Shown: positions 1-7,595 of the stretch, one piece after another
Layout of the letters: each line of letters begins with the position of its first letter
Numbering within the stretch: the first letter of the stretch is position 1
Source: PNKC01 sp039917655
GTDB lineage: Bacteria > Chloroflexota > Dehalococcoidia > Tepidiformales > Tepidiformaceae
DNA: 31,266 bases
Direction of reading: 5' to 3'
Assembly: GCA_039917655.1 (NCBI GenBank)
Contig: JBDSJC010000095.1
Coordinates: forward strand, 1-31,266
Translations under genes and position numbers: made by a program
Notes under the pieces: model-generated
Told to the model about the DNA's origin: nothing
The model's database searches: none
The model's input: the letters and a program-made list of their open reading frames with translations, nothing else

Positions 1-352
1 AGCGCCAGTCGGTCAGGAAGACGCTGAAGTTGTGCGGGTTTTCGGTCCAGGCGTCGATATGGGCGTGGACGAGGAGCCGCAGCCGCTCGGCCGCGGGAAT
101 TTTGCGAGCCATGATCTTCCCGCCGAGAACGATCTCGTCGAGCATCGGGCTCCCCGCAAGCACTTCGGCGAGGAGCGCCTCCTTACTATCGATCCAGTAG
201 TAGAGGCTTCCCTTGAGGATGCCGAGGTCCCTAGCGATGTCGTCCATCGAGGTGCCGTTGAAGCCCTGCTCGGCGAAGAGCCGTGCTGCCGCAGCGACGA
301 TCTCCTTGCGCCGCTTGAGCTGGCTGTCGGTTGGTTGTTTTGGTTCCGCCAT
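1..352 (-). CDS. TetR/AcrR family transcriptional regulator, C-terminus beyond window
   Basis: Reading the minus strand from an ATG at 352 gives 117 codons that stay open to the window edge. Residues about 10-60 form the classic TetR N-terminal DNA-binding region: a basic stretch (LKRRKEIVAAAARLFAEQGF), then TSMDDIARDLGI and the recognition helix KGSLYYWIDSKEALL. The ligand-binding half begins after about residue 70 and is cut off, so the effector cannot be guessed from it. A purine-rich AGGGA lies about 10 bases before the ATG. The gene is divergent from the first catabolic operon, which starts at 609, as is usual for a local TetR repressor. I infer that it represses the neighbouring operons. 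Family assignment is firm; the target is inference. Confidence 0.9.
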   Translation of the reverse strand, partial: MAEPKQPTDSQLKRRKEIVAAAARLFAEQGFNGTSMDDIARDLGILKGSLYYWIDSKEALLAEVLAGSPMLDEIVLGGKIMARKIPAAERLRLLVHAHIDAWTENPHNFSVFLTDWR

Positions 353-448
353 GAGCGTATCCCTGTCGCGGAGGGGCGTGCGCGGCGGTGCCAGCAACAC
401 GTTTTCCCCGATTGCTTGGTCCAACATTAGCATGCGCGCGCGCCAATG

Positions 449-464
449 CCGACTGATCGGTCGG
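449..464. promoter_or_regulatory. Near-perfect palindrome, candidate TetR autoregulatory operator
   Basis: CCGACTGATCGGTCGG reads as CCGAC(T/C)GATC(G/A)GTCGG, with seven of eight base pairs symmetric. It lies in the 256-bp gap between the divergent tetR gene and the first cyclase operon, 97 bases upstream of the tetR start. It resembles general TetR operators (GACCGA/TCGGTC type) but not the CCTACCAAACG palindrome repeated elsewhere in the window. Either the repressor has a separate autoregulatory site, or a second regulator acts here. Confidence 0.45.
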
Positions 465-505
465 TACGCACCACCGACGGCAAGGCGCCTTGGGGTACGT
501 TGGCG

Positions 506-529
506 CCGGATGTCCGGATGTCCGGATGG
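506..529. repeat. Three tandem copies of an 8-bp unit
   Basis: CCGGATGT occurs three times head to tail, the last copy ending in G instead of T. The array sits just upstream of the candidate -35 box (TTGACG, 535-540) of the first cyclase operon. It could be an activator or spacing element, or simple slippage. Nothing further can be said. Confidence 0.5.
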
Positions 530-534
530 ACAGA

Positions 535-590
535 TTGACGCGGCAAGCGAAGCATAGAAGAATCGCGTTGCCTACCAATCGTTTGACAGG
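535..590 (+). promoter_or_regulatory. Promoter and palindromic operator A of the first cyclase operon
   Basis: A TTGACG box (535-540) and AAGAAT (558-563) are spaced 17 bp apart, which would start transcription near 570. The operator CCTACCAATCGTTTGACAGG occupies 571-590, directly at and after that point. It is an imperfect copy of the palindrome CCTACCAAACGTTTGGTAGG found at other promoters in this window. A site at +1 fits repression by blocking RNA polymerase. The operator is seen directly; the promoter boxes are a by-eye match. Confidence 0.65.
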
Positions 591-608
591 TAGATTGCCC
601 GGAGGCGC

Positions 609-1571
609 GTGTCTGTGGTTGAATCTGCTCCCAACATCGCCGAATTGTTTCGCGATGGACCTAAGAACTGGGGCCGCTGGGGCGAGACCGATGAGGTCGG
701 CTCGCTGAACTTCCTCGACGGAGCGCAGGTCCTGCGAGGCGCTCGCGCGATGGTCACGGGCGAGACCTACGCGCTCGGCCTTGAGATTCTCAGGCCCGGT
801 GGCGACCCCGCCATCGCAACGCGGGGACAGGTCAAGAAGTTCATGTCCTCAGATCACGGCATCATCTCGAATGGTCACGTGTCGCCGATGGCAGGTGACC
901 AGTGGTACGCCGACGACGCCGTGTTCATGTTTCTCCAGGCCTCGTCGCACATCGACGCTCTCGGCCACGTCTGGTACGACGACACGCTCTACAACGGCTA
1001 CCCGGCCTCGAGCACGACGGGCGGACTGAAGCACGCAAGCATCAAGCCGGTCGCTGATCACGGGGTCGTCGGGCGCGGCGTGTTGATCGACGTGGCGGGT
1101 TATCGAAAGGTCGAGAGCCTGGGCGACAACGAGACGGTCCCTTTCCGAGAGCTAATGGAAATCGCGGCTAGCCAACACGTCGAGTTCCAGCCTCACGACA
1201 TCATCCTGCTACGCACCGGCCGCGTGAGTCTATTCTACCGGGAAGGCCTTGACTCGTTCCTTAGCGTCGGCCAGCCTGGCATCACCGACGAGCGCGAGCT
1301 AATCGAATGGTTCCACCGGATGGAGATCCCGGCGCTGGGTTCGGACACGGTGACGGGCGAGCAATCGGTGTCGTCGATTTCAGGCGCCCGTCTGCCGCTT
1401 CACGCTGCACTCCTCACGAACCTAGGCATCCCGTTCATGGAGCTGCTCTGGCTGGACGACCTCGCCGCCGCCTGCGCGAAAGACGGCCGCTATGACTTCT
1501 TCTTCGCAGCATCGCCACTGAAGATCCACGGCGCAACCGGGTCGCCGATCAACCCTCTCGCGATCCGTTGA
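609..1571 (+). CDS. Cyclase family protein (metal-dependent hydrolase/formamidase fold)
   Basis: This 320-residue protein belongs to the cyclase family (PF04199 type, related to kynurenine formamidase KynB), metal-dependent enzymes that open or close amide and lactone rings. The metal site is at residues 113-120, SHIDALGH, with H114, D116 and H120 as likely ligands. The N-terminal KNWGRWG...GSLNFL block (19-36) is shared with the paralog at 12679-13632, to which this protein looks more than half identical along its length. The start is GTG at 609 or GTG at 615, both behind GGAGG at 601-605; 615 has the better spacing. It is the first gene of a five-gene operon and lies directly behind operator A. 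The substrate is unknown. Confidence 0.85.
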   Translation: MSVVESAPNIAELFRDGPKNWGRWGETDEVGSLNFLDGAQVLRGARAMVTGETYALGLEILRPGGDPAIATRGQVKKFMSSDHGIISNGHVSPMAGDQWYADDAVFMFLQASSHIDALGHVWYDDTLYNGYPASSTTGGLKHASIKPVADHGVVGRGVLIDVAGYRKVESLGDNETVPFRELMEIAASQHVEFQPHDIILLRTGRVSLFYREGLDSFLSVGQPGITDERELIEWFHRMEIPALGSDTVTGEQSVSSISGARLPLHAALLTNLGIPFMELLWLDDLAAACAKDGRYDFFFAASPLKIHGATGSPINPLAIR

Positions 1572-1604
1572 GCGGACCGCGTACCAAACACAGTGAGAGG
1601 TCAC

Positions 1605-1970
1605 ATGGCTTTCGTCGAGTATGAGTTAAACGACCGCATCGCCGTCATCACGATGAACCGCCCCGAACGGCTGAACGCGCTCGGAGTTGAGATGGGCGCT
1701 GAGCTGCGCGCTGCGCTCAAACGCTTCAAGGAGGATGACAACGACCAACTTATGGATGCCGCGATGAAGTGGGCGAAGAAGTTCCTCAACTTGCCACCGC
1801 TCCACGTTCGGCGCACGAAGGCACTTATGGCCACCATGCGCCGCATCCCCGACGCGAAGCTCATTGAGGCCGAAACCGCCGCTCGCGCTTACCTGAACGA
1901 ATTGGAAGACACGCGTGAGGCGGCTGCTGCGTTCGCCGAGCGCCGGATAGCGAACTTTACCGGTCGCTGA
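1605..1970 (+). CDS. Enoyl-CoA hydratase/isomerase family protein with the catalytic middle deleted
   Basis: The ORF is only 121 residues against about 260 for the crotonase family. Residues 1-45 match the family N-terminus (VEYELNDRIAVITMNRPERLNAL). From about residue 47 it continues directly as the family C-terminus (QLMDAAMKWAKKFLNLPPL...AAFAERRIANFTGR). The segment that normally carries the oxyanion-hole glycines and catalytic acids, about 130-140 residues, is absent, and the join is in frame. The protein is therefore very unlikely to be an active hydratase. ATG at 1605 follows a GAGAGG ribosome-binding site, and the gene lies 33 bp after the cyclase. It is either an internally deleted remnant or a product of misassembly. 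Confidence 0.75.
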   Translation: MAFVEYELNDRIAVITMNRPERLNALGVEMGAELRAALKRFKEDDNDQLMDAAMKWAKKFLNLPPLHVRRTKALMATMRRIPDAKLIEAETAARAYLNELEDTREAAAAFAERRIANFTGR

Positions 1971-2045
1971 CGCTCTCGGCGCCAAACACTCCCAACCACG
2001 CTGCCTAGTTCGGGCGGCGTGGTTGGCTACGAAGGCGGTAGGACG

Positions 2046-2387
2046 GTGACACGATTCGGGCTCTGGTACGATTTCAGGAACCCCGCGGACTGGCGCAGGC
2101 CGTTCGCCGACCTCTACGCCGCCACGTTCGAACAGATCCGATACGCCGAACAGCTTGGCTACGACAACGGCAAAATCGACCTCGTCCCCGACGATTTCAT
2201 CGCGAGCGGAAGCAGAGTCGTGGTGCTGGCGCACTCGATTGCCACGTCTGTCACCGGGGCCGACTACAACAATGACTACGCGATGCTGTTCGAGGTCCGC
2301 GATGGCCTCATCGCATCGGTGCGGGAGTACCTAGACACGGCCCTCGTCGAAACGGCTGTCTTCGGCAAAGAGCTTCGGCAGCCTTGA
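2046..2387 (+). CDS. Chimera of LLM N-terminus and SnoaL-like C-terminus
   Basis: The GTG at 2046, behind AGGAC, opens a 113-residue frame. Residues 1-40 (TRFGLWYDFRNP...QIRYAEQLGYDN) are the start of a luciferase-like flavin monooxygenase. Residues from about 41 onward (RVVVLAHSIATSVTGADYNNDYAMLFEVRDG...REYLDTALVE) are the C-terminal half of a SnoaL/NTF2-like protein. Neither half is a complete domain: the LLM barrel normally needs more than 300 residues. The simplest reading is one deletion running from within an LLM gene into a following SnoaL gene, which happened to keep the frame. A functional product is unlikely. Confidence 0.7.
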   Translation: MTRFGLWYDFRNPADWRRPFADLYAATFEQIRYAEQLGYDNGKIDLVPDDFIASGSRVVVLAHSIATSVTGADYNNDYAMLFEVRDGLIASVREYLDTALVETAVFGKELRQP

Positions 2388-2429
2388 TGACGGAATCGCC
2401 TCGGTCCAAGGAAGTCTGGAGGTGCCCGG

Positions 2430-3299
2430 TTGACTGAATTTGCCCTGTCGGGCTGCGTGGCCGTCGTTACAGGCGCAAGCCGTGGTGTAGGAAAGGGCAT
2501 TGCCCTTGAACTCGGTATCGCCGGCGCCACTGTTTACGTGACGGGTCGTTCGAAGGCTGAGGGCGATGGGCCGAAGGTATTCAACGAAACGCTCCCCGGG
2601 ACTGTCTTCGCGACAGCCGACGAGATTACGGCACTTGGTGGCCGAGGCATCGCAATCGCGCTGGATCATCACGACGACGTTGCTGTGGAGGCGCTCTTCG
2701 AACGTGTCAGCGCCGAACACGGCAGACTCGACGTGTTGGTTAATAATGCCTTCTACGTGCCGCCGGAACTCCTCAGCGGCAAGCCGTTTTGGGAGTTGGA
2801 GCCGACGTTCTGGGACGAGATTACCGATGTTGGCATGCGCTCGACGTATGTCGCGAGCGTATTTGGGTCGCGACTGATGGTGGCGGCCGGGCGTGGCCTG
2901 ATCGTGAACACCTCCTCGCCGGGAGGTGGGAACTTTTCGATGACGACGGCATATGGGGTCGGGAAGGTGGCGGTGGACCGGATGACCTTCGACATGGCGC
3001 ATGAGCTCCGGGACCACGGAATCGCGGTGATCTCGCTCTGGCTCGGCCTGATCAGCACCGAACGCACCCAAGTCGCTGTCAAACACGTCCCTCAGTTCGT
3101 ACTGACCGATGCGGAGTCGCCTCGTTTCGTCGGGCGCGGCGTCGTTGCCTTGGCGACGGACCCCAGGGTGATCGACCAGACCGGCCGGGTCCTGTACACG
3201 GCCGAACTGGGTACCACGTACGGCTTCAGCGACATCGACGGTCACCATCCACCGTCTCGCCGAGCAGAGTTCGGCGCTCCCCCCGTCTTCCGCGCTTGA
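2430..3299 (+). CDS. SDR family NAD(P)-dependent oxidoreductase
   Basis: This is a 289-residue short-chain dehydrogenase/reductase. The Rossmann cofactor motif TGASRGVG is at residues 14-21, NNA at 105-107 and the catalytic pair AYGVGK gives Y175 and K179, preceded by NTSSPGG near 160. It is longer than the usual 250 residues. The insertion after the second strand and the C-terminal tail are reminiscent of the DHRS1-like group. The TTG start has a strong GGAGG nine bases upstream. It lies 42 bp after the chimera gene and 12 bp before an LLM gene in the same operon. It probably oxidises a hydroxyl or reduces a ketone in the pathway; the substrate cannot be read from the sequence. Confidence 0.88.
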   Translation: MTEFALSGCVAVVTGASRGVGKGIALELGIAGATVYVTGRSKAEGDGPKVFNETLPGTVFATADEITALGGRGIAIALDHHDDVAVEALFERVSAEHGRLDVLVNNAFYVPPELLSGKPFWELEPTFWDEITDVGMRSTYVASVFGSRLMVAAGRGLIVNTSSPGGGNFSMTTAYGVGKVAVDRMTFDMAHELRDHGIAVISLWLGLISTERTQVAVKHVPQFVLTDAESPRFVGRGVVALATDPRVIDQTGRVLYTAELGTTYGFSDIDGHHPPSRRAEFGAPPVFRA

Positions 3300-3311
3300 G
3301 GATGTCCTAAA

Positions 3312-4358
3312 ATGCCCTTCACGGTCGGGGTCTCGATCAGTGGCGCGAATGGTCATCTGCTGTCAATGGCTGCCACAGCCGCGGAACGCGCCGAGCGACT
3401 CGGTTTCGACTCTATTGAATTCGCGGAGTCCGCCCACGACCCATTCCTGGCGTGCGCGATCGCGGCGGAGCATACATCTCGAATCCAGATCCACACCTCC
3501 GTGGCGATCGCCTTCCCGCGCAGCCCGATGATCACGGCGATGTTGGCGTGGGATCTCCAGCACTTCAGCAAAGGGCGGTTCGTGCTCGGCCTTGGCACGC
3601 AGGTAAAAGCGCATAGCGAGCGTCGCTTCAGCGTGCCATGGACCCCGCCGGCACCACGCATTCGCGAGTACGTCCTCGCTATGCGCACCGCGTGGAGGAC
3701 CTTCCAAGAGGGCGTGCCTCTGCGATTCGAGGGCGAGCACTACCGGCTTTCCCTGATGAACGCGAATTTCAATCCTGGTCCCATCGAGCATCCGGTAATC
3801 CCTGTGGAGCTCGCGGCGGTCAACCCAAATAACGCCGCCGTCGCCGGAGAGGTCTGCAGCGGCATCAAGCTGCATCCGTTGCACACCGCCGGCTATTTGC
3901 GCGACGTGCTGCTGCCCGCCGTGCACCGCGGGCAGGCCCGTCCCGCAACCGAACGCAGAACATTCAACGTTCGCGGCGGAGGTCTGATCGGGAGCGGCGC
4001 GACGCCGGGCGAGCTAGATCGCGCGGCGGCCGACGTACGGCGTTGGATAGCGTTCTACGGCTCCACGCGCGCATATGAGCCGATCTTCGAGCAGCTGAAC
4101 GAGCACGACCTCGGAGCGAGGCTGCGTTCTCTCGCAGGCGCGGGGAGGTGGGCCGAAATGCCGGCCGCCGTGCCCGACGGCCTCGTCGAGGGCATCGGAG
4201 TCGTCGCGCCGTACGACGCGCTGGCCGACGCCTTGCGCAGCCGCTACGACGGCCTTGTCGACCACATTGCGTTCAACGATGAGTTCTTCGCGAAGGCGGA
4301 TGACGCTACGTTGGCGATGGTCGTCTCGCAGCTCCACGCCGAGAGGCCGTCCCGCTAG
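3312..4358 (+). CDS. Luciferase-like monooxygenase, F420-dependent oxidoreductase type
   Basis: The 348-residue product begins MPFTVGVSISGANGHLL and shows typical LLM barrel elements: AERLGFDSIEFAES near residue 30, HTSVAIAFPRSP near 62 and FSKGRFVLGLGTQVKAH near 86-101, followed by PPAPRIREYVLAMRTAW. This order resembles the TIGR03617-like F420-dependent group, but FMN use cannot be excluded. It is the last gene of the operon that begins at 609. Its stop overlaps by four bases the stop end of the convergent SMP-30 gene, so the two operons meet tail to tail without a terminator between them. Confidence 0.82.
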   Translation: MPFTVGVSISGANGHLLSMAATAAERAERLGFDSIEFAESAHDPFLACAIAAEHTSRIQIHTSVAIAFPRSPMITAMLAWDLQHFSKGRFVLGLGTQVKAHSERRFSVPWTPPAPRIREYVLAMRTAWRTFQEGVPLRFEGEHYRLSLMNANFNPGPIEHPVIPVELAAVNPNNAAVAGEVCSGIKLHPLHTAGYLRDVLLPAVHRGQARPATERRTFNVRGGGLIGSGATPGELDRAAADVRRWIAFYGSTRAYEPIFEQLNEHDLGARLRSLAGAGRWAEMPAAVPDGLVEGIGVVAPYDALADALRSRYDGLVDHIAFNDEFFAKADDATLAMVVSQLHAERPSR

Positions 4359-5194
4359 GGCCATCCGGCTCCCGGGACGGCCACTTCGACGGTCTCGATG
4401 AACCCGCGCGTGCGCGACGCGTACATGTCCTCAAGCGTGCCCGTGGCTGTGAGCAGAAAGAGGGTCGTTCGGGAAGCACCGCCCAAGGCGCAGGCGATCG
4501 CCATCTTACCGGGCACCTCGATGCGGTCACGGACTTCGCCTCCCTCTTTGACACGCAAGAACTCGTTGGTGAAGAACGATGAGACCCACACGGCGCCCTC
4601 CGCGTCGAGGCAGACCCCGTCAGGCGTCGCGGCCCCGAGTTCGGCGAACACGCGACGGTTTGACAGGCTTCCGTCGCCCGCAATATCGAATGCGGAGAGC
4701 CGGTTGGCCAGCGTCTCAGCAACAATGAATGTGCCGCCGTCCGGCGTAATGACAGCACCATTCGGGAACATGAGCCCTTCGGCCACGACGCGTACGGCGC
4801 CGTTCTCGACGAGAGCGATATTCGCCGGCTGGCGAGCGCCGTCGATCTCGGCACCGAAGTTGCCGACGTAAGCGCGCCCCCGCCCGTCGATCACCATATC
4901 GTTGCAGTCGCCCGTCGCCACTCCAGAGAGGTCGGCGTATGTCTCCATCCCATGCTCACCGAGCATGAGCAGCTGACGATCGTGCATTGAAACAGCGACG
5001 AGTCGGCCATCGGGCAGCCAGCCGAGCCCGGACGGCATGTTTGGCAGGTCCGCGACCACCGCGGACGCGCCACTCACATCTACGGTCATCACGCGGTAGC
5101 CGCGCATGTCCGAGAACCAGAGCTTTCCATTGTGCCAGCGTGGGCCCTCCGGGAAGACAAGGCCGTCGAGGAGCATCTTCGGTTCGTCAGGCAT
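4355..5194 (-). CDS. SMP-30/gluconolactonase/LRE family protein
   Basis: This 279-residue six-bladed beta-propeller enzyme of the SMP-30 family is a metal-dependent lactonase. Expected metal ligands are visible: E16 in FPEGPRW, N98 in DCNDM, N145 in MFPNG and D192 in TPDGVCLD. The length is normal. ATG at 5194 follows GGAGG. It is the last gene of the minus-strand operon that starts with the SDR at 7431 and lies 43 bp after the repaired end of the acyl-CoA dehydrogenase. In the pathway it could open a lactone made by an LLM Baeyer-Villiger type reaction; that link is inference. Confidence 0.86.
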   Translation of the reverse strand: MPDEPKMLLDGLVFPEGPRWHNGKLWFSDMRGYRVMTVDVSGASAVVADLPNMPSGLGWLPDGRLVAVSMHDRQLLMLGEHGMETYADLSGVATGDCNDMVIDGRGRAYVGNFGAEIDGARQPANIALVENGAVRVVAEGLMFPNGAVITPDGGTFIVAETLANRLSAFDIAGDGSLSNRRVFAELGAATPDGVCLDAEGAVWVSSFFTNEFLRVKEGGEVRDRIEVPGKMAIACALGGASRTTLFLLTATGTLEDMYASRTRGFIETVEVAVPGAGWP

Positions 5195-5237
5195 TGGGTT
5201 CCTCCGCGTCTTTGAGGTTGGTGGTGCTATCGCGACT

Positions 5238-6418
5238 CTAGCTGCGTGGGAGGCCGAGGCCGCGCGTGGCGATGATAATCCGCTGCACTTCGTTCGTCCT
5301 GGCCGACATCGTGAGCGAGAGGGTCGACAAGTAGTTGTAGGGGACGGTGCCCGCGCCGGGTGCGCTGGAATCGCCGTAGAGTACTGCGGCGGTCCCGAAG
5401 AGTCTCACACCTGTATGGGCGATGCGCTGGTGTGTTTCGGTGCGAACACCTTGGCGGCCGATGCTTCGTGATTCGGAACGAGGCCGCGCTTCTGCGTGGA
5501 GATGATTCGGTACGAGAGCAGGCGCGTAATCAGCGCTTCGATGGAGCGCTCTGAGAGCTCGGCCCGCATAGTCGGCAGGCGATGGGAGCCTGAAACGGTT
5601 GTCTTTGCCGCTGCGATGTAAGTGCGGATCATGTGGCCAAGGACGATCGTGCGGCGGATATCGGACCGTTCGAAATCGAGGAGCGCGGCTCCGACGTACC
5701 AGCCCTGGTCAACCGTTCCGACGACATTCTCGCGTGGCACCCGGACGTCATCGAAGAACACTTCGTTTAGGCTGTGGTAGCCCGCGATGTTTACGATTGG
5801 CCGGACTGTGATGTCAGGGCTGTAACGATCCAGAAGGAACATTGTGATGCCCTTGTGTTTCGGCGCCTCGGCATCTGTCCGGGCGAGCAGGAAGATCCAG
5901 TCGCTCTTGTGCGCGCCGGACGTCCAAATCTTCTGGCCGCTGACCACGAAGTCGTCGCCGCTGCGAACAGCTCGCGTGATGAGGCTGGCGAGGTCGGCGC
6001 CGGCGCCGGGCTCGGAGTGGCCCTGCGCCCAGAAGCGCTCCCCAGAGGTGATGAGCGGCAATTGTTCCGCCTTCTGTTTCTCGCTGCCGTGAAGCATCAG
6101 GATCGGTCCGATGAGGTTCACCCCCGACATGCCGACGTCCGGAGCACGGACTTCCGCCAGCTCTTCGTTGAGGACGAACTGCTCGCCAACGGTCAGTCCG
6201 GCGCCGCCATATTCCTTTGGCCAGTGCGGTGCAATCCAGTTTCTGGAGGCGAGGGCGGCGCGCCAGCACGCGATGTTCGGATCTCCGCGTTCCATCCCGG
6301 CGTCGAATTCGTGCTCGATATACTCCGGAGCTGCGAACGCTGCGGGGAGGTTCTCGCGGATGAACTGCTTGACATTGGCGCGGAAGGCAGCTTCCTCGGG
6401 GCTGTCAAGGTACTCCAT
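5238..6418 (-). pseudogene. Acyl-CoA dehydrogenase, one-base frameshift near the C-terminus
   Basis: The frame from ATG 6418 (MEYLDSPEEAAFR) follows the acyl-CoA dehydrogenase fold: N-terminal helices, then WAQGHSEPGAGADLASL (FAD/substrate region), KIWTSGAH, FFDDVRVPRENVVG and a C-terminal helical domain. It reads to SAAKVFAP, then changes frame. One extra base near 5443 restores THQRIAHTGVRLFG...SARTNEVQRIIIATRGLGLPRS and a stop at 5238. With that base the gene is 394 codons, the family's normal length. It is therefore either a sequencing indel or a very recent frameshift that removes the last 60 or so residues. The enzyme would oxidise an acyl-CoA to its enoyl-CoA. Its start is two bases from the stop of the amidohydrolase remnant. 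Confidence 0.82.
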
Positions 6419-6419
6419 G

Positions 6420-6583
6420 TCAGCTTGCCTCGCCGGCTGGCGTGACGCCGAGGAGTCCCTCCGGATTGTCGCGAAGGACCACGTCAAGGTCGTCATCGCT
6501 CAACCCAACGGCGCGCAGCATGGCTCGTGGATGAGGATCGTCCCGCTCGAGGGGACGGAATTGCCGAGGACGTCGATGGCCAT
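6420..6583 (-). pseudogene. Amidohydrolase family remnant: both ends kept, middle lost
   Basis: Between the SDR stop and the acyl-CoA dehydrogenase start, an ATG at 6583 begins MAIDVLGNSVPS, like the N-terminus of amidohydrolase-2 (ACMSD-like) proteins. About 13-16 codons later, in another frame, the sequence reads DDPHPRAMLRAVGLSDDDLDVVLRDNPEGLLGV to a stop at 6420, the typical C-terminus of the same family. Some 250 or more central codons are gone. The remnant's stop lies next to the ACAD start, as for a once-coupled operon gene. A full-length-like relative occurs at 10521-11377. The N-terminal match is short and less certain than the C-terminal one. Confidence 0.55.
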
Positions 6584-6603
6584 CGATCAGTGGCCCGGCC
6601 GAC

Positions 6604-7431
6604 TCAAAGTCCGAGCTTTTTGGCTGTGGCGTCGCAGGCTGCCAGCTGAGCGGCGAAGCGCGCCTCAAGGCCAGGCTTCATCTCGGGGTGCGTGATGATG
6701 TACGGCGCGTTCTCGCGGATGCCATCGATCACGAGGCTCGCCACGTCTTTCGGTTCCATGCGGCGAACGTGTTCGCGCGTCGGCGTCGGCGCACCGCGCG
6801 TTGCCGGCCTCCATTGCGTTGCCGTCTCCGCGTAGCGGGCCGTGTCGAGGATGGCAGTGTGGACGCTTCCCGGGCAGAGGATCGAAACCCCGATGCCGTA
6901 TGGCTCGAGCTCCGCCCGGAGCCCTTCGCTGTAGCCTACAACGGCGAATTTAGACGTAGCGTAGGCGCCGGTCGGAAGCGGACCGGTGGCGATGAGACCG
7001 GCGCCTGAGGCTGTATTCACGATGTGCGCCTGCTCGCCGCCCTGTGCGAGCATCCGCGGCACGAATGCGCTCACCCCATTGATGACGCCTTTGATGTTAA
7101 CGCGCAGCATCCAGTCCCAGTTGTCGTTGGTGGTGTCCATGAGCGTGCTAAAGAGCACGACACCAGCGTTGTTGCAGAGGAGGTCGACACGGCCGAAGCG
7201 TTCGTAGACGCTCGCGGCGAGCGCGTCGACGGCGGGGTGCGACGAGACATCCACTTGCGCGCCCATACCCTGAACGCCATGCGCGGCGACTCTGGCGATC
7301 GTTGCTTCCGTGCTGTCACGATCGACGGCAACGACGTGAGCGCCCTCCTGGGCGAGCCGCTCAGCGAGGGCAGCGCCGATGCCGCTGGCGGCTCCGGTGA
7401 CGACGGCCACACGATCCTTGAAGTCCTGCAC
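6604..7431 (-). CDS. SDR family NAD(P)-dependent oxidoreductase
   Basis: A classical short-chain dehydrogenase of 275 residues. It has TGAASGIG at 12-19, NNAG at 87-90, S142 in NTASGAG and the catalytic Y157-x3-K161 in AYATSK. The C-terminal part (PTREHVRRMEPKDVASLVIDGIRENAPYIITHPE) is typical of the group that acts on acyl chains and small alcohols. The GTG start at 7431 has AGAGG about 13 bases upstream. It is the first gene of the minus-strand operon SDR, amidohydrolase remnant, acyl-CoA dehydrogenase, SMP-30, and sits directly downstream of operator B. The substrate is unknown. Confidence 0.88.
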   Translation of the reverse strand: MQDFKDRVAVVTGAASGIGAALAERLAQEGAHVVAVDRDSTEATIARVAAHGVQGMGAQVDVSSHPAVDALAASVYERFGRVDLLCNNAGVVLFSTLMDTTNDNWDWMLRVNIKGVINGVSAFVPRMLAQGGEQAHIVNTASGAGLIATGPLPTGAYATSKFAVVGYSEGLRAELEPYGIGVSILCPGSVHTAILDTARYAETATQWRPATRGAPTPTREHVRRMEPKDVASLVIDGIRENAPYIITHPEMKPGLEARFAAQLAACDATAKKLGL

Positions 7432-7448
7432 AGGGCACCGCCTCTTAG

Positions 7449-7504
7449 TTGGTCAAACGTTTGGTAGGCGAGGAATTCTAGACCGCTCCGAAACGCGCTG
7501 TCAA
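7449..7504 (-). promoter_or_regulatory. Promoter and palindromic operator B of the SDR operon
   Basis: On the minus strand TTGACA (7504-7499) and TAGAAT (7480-7475) are 18 bp apart, a good sigma-70-type promoter matching 11 of 12 consensus bases. Transcription would start near 7468, inside the operator at 7449-7468. Read on the minus strand this is CCTACCAAACGTTTGACCAA, nearly identical to sites A and C. The arrangement indicates repression at +1. Confidence 0.72.
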
Positions 7505-7531
7505 CGATCGGATTCGGGGTCTGCAACATGG

Positions 7532-7583
7532 TTGAGCTTTCGCTCGCCGACACCCATTATTCGACAACCAACCGATTGTTAGG
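7532..7583 (+). promoter_or_regulatory. Promoter and palindromic operator H of the CoA-transferase pair
   Basis: TTGAGC (7532-7537) and CATTAT (7555-7560) are 17 bp apart and predict a start near 7567. The operator ACAACCAACCGATTGTTAGG at 7564-7583 covers it. This is the most diverged of the clear copies. It lies 12 bp before the ATG at 7596 and overlaps the only Shine-Dalgarno-like bases (AGGTG, 7581-7585), so bound protein could block transcription. Confidence 0.55.
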
Positions 7584-7595
7584 TGCCCTTCCATC

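Noticed and set aside
2331..3356. Minus-strand frame of 341 codons opposite the SDR
   Set aside because: No recognisable domain; the plus strand codes for a complete SDR.
5443..5444. Programmed frameshifting as explanation for the broken genes
   Set aside because: Breaks occur in unrelated families, at different motifs, without slippery heptamers or downstream structures in common; indel error or mutation is simpler.
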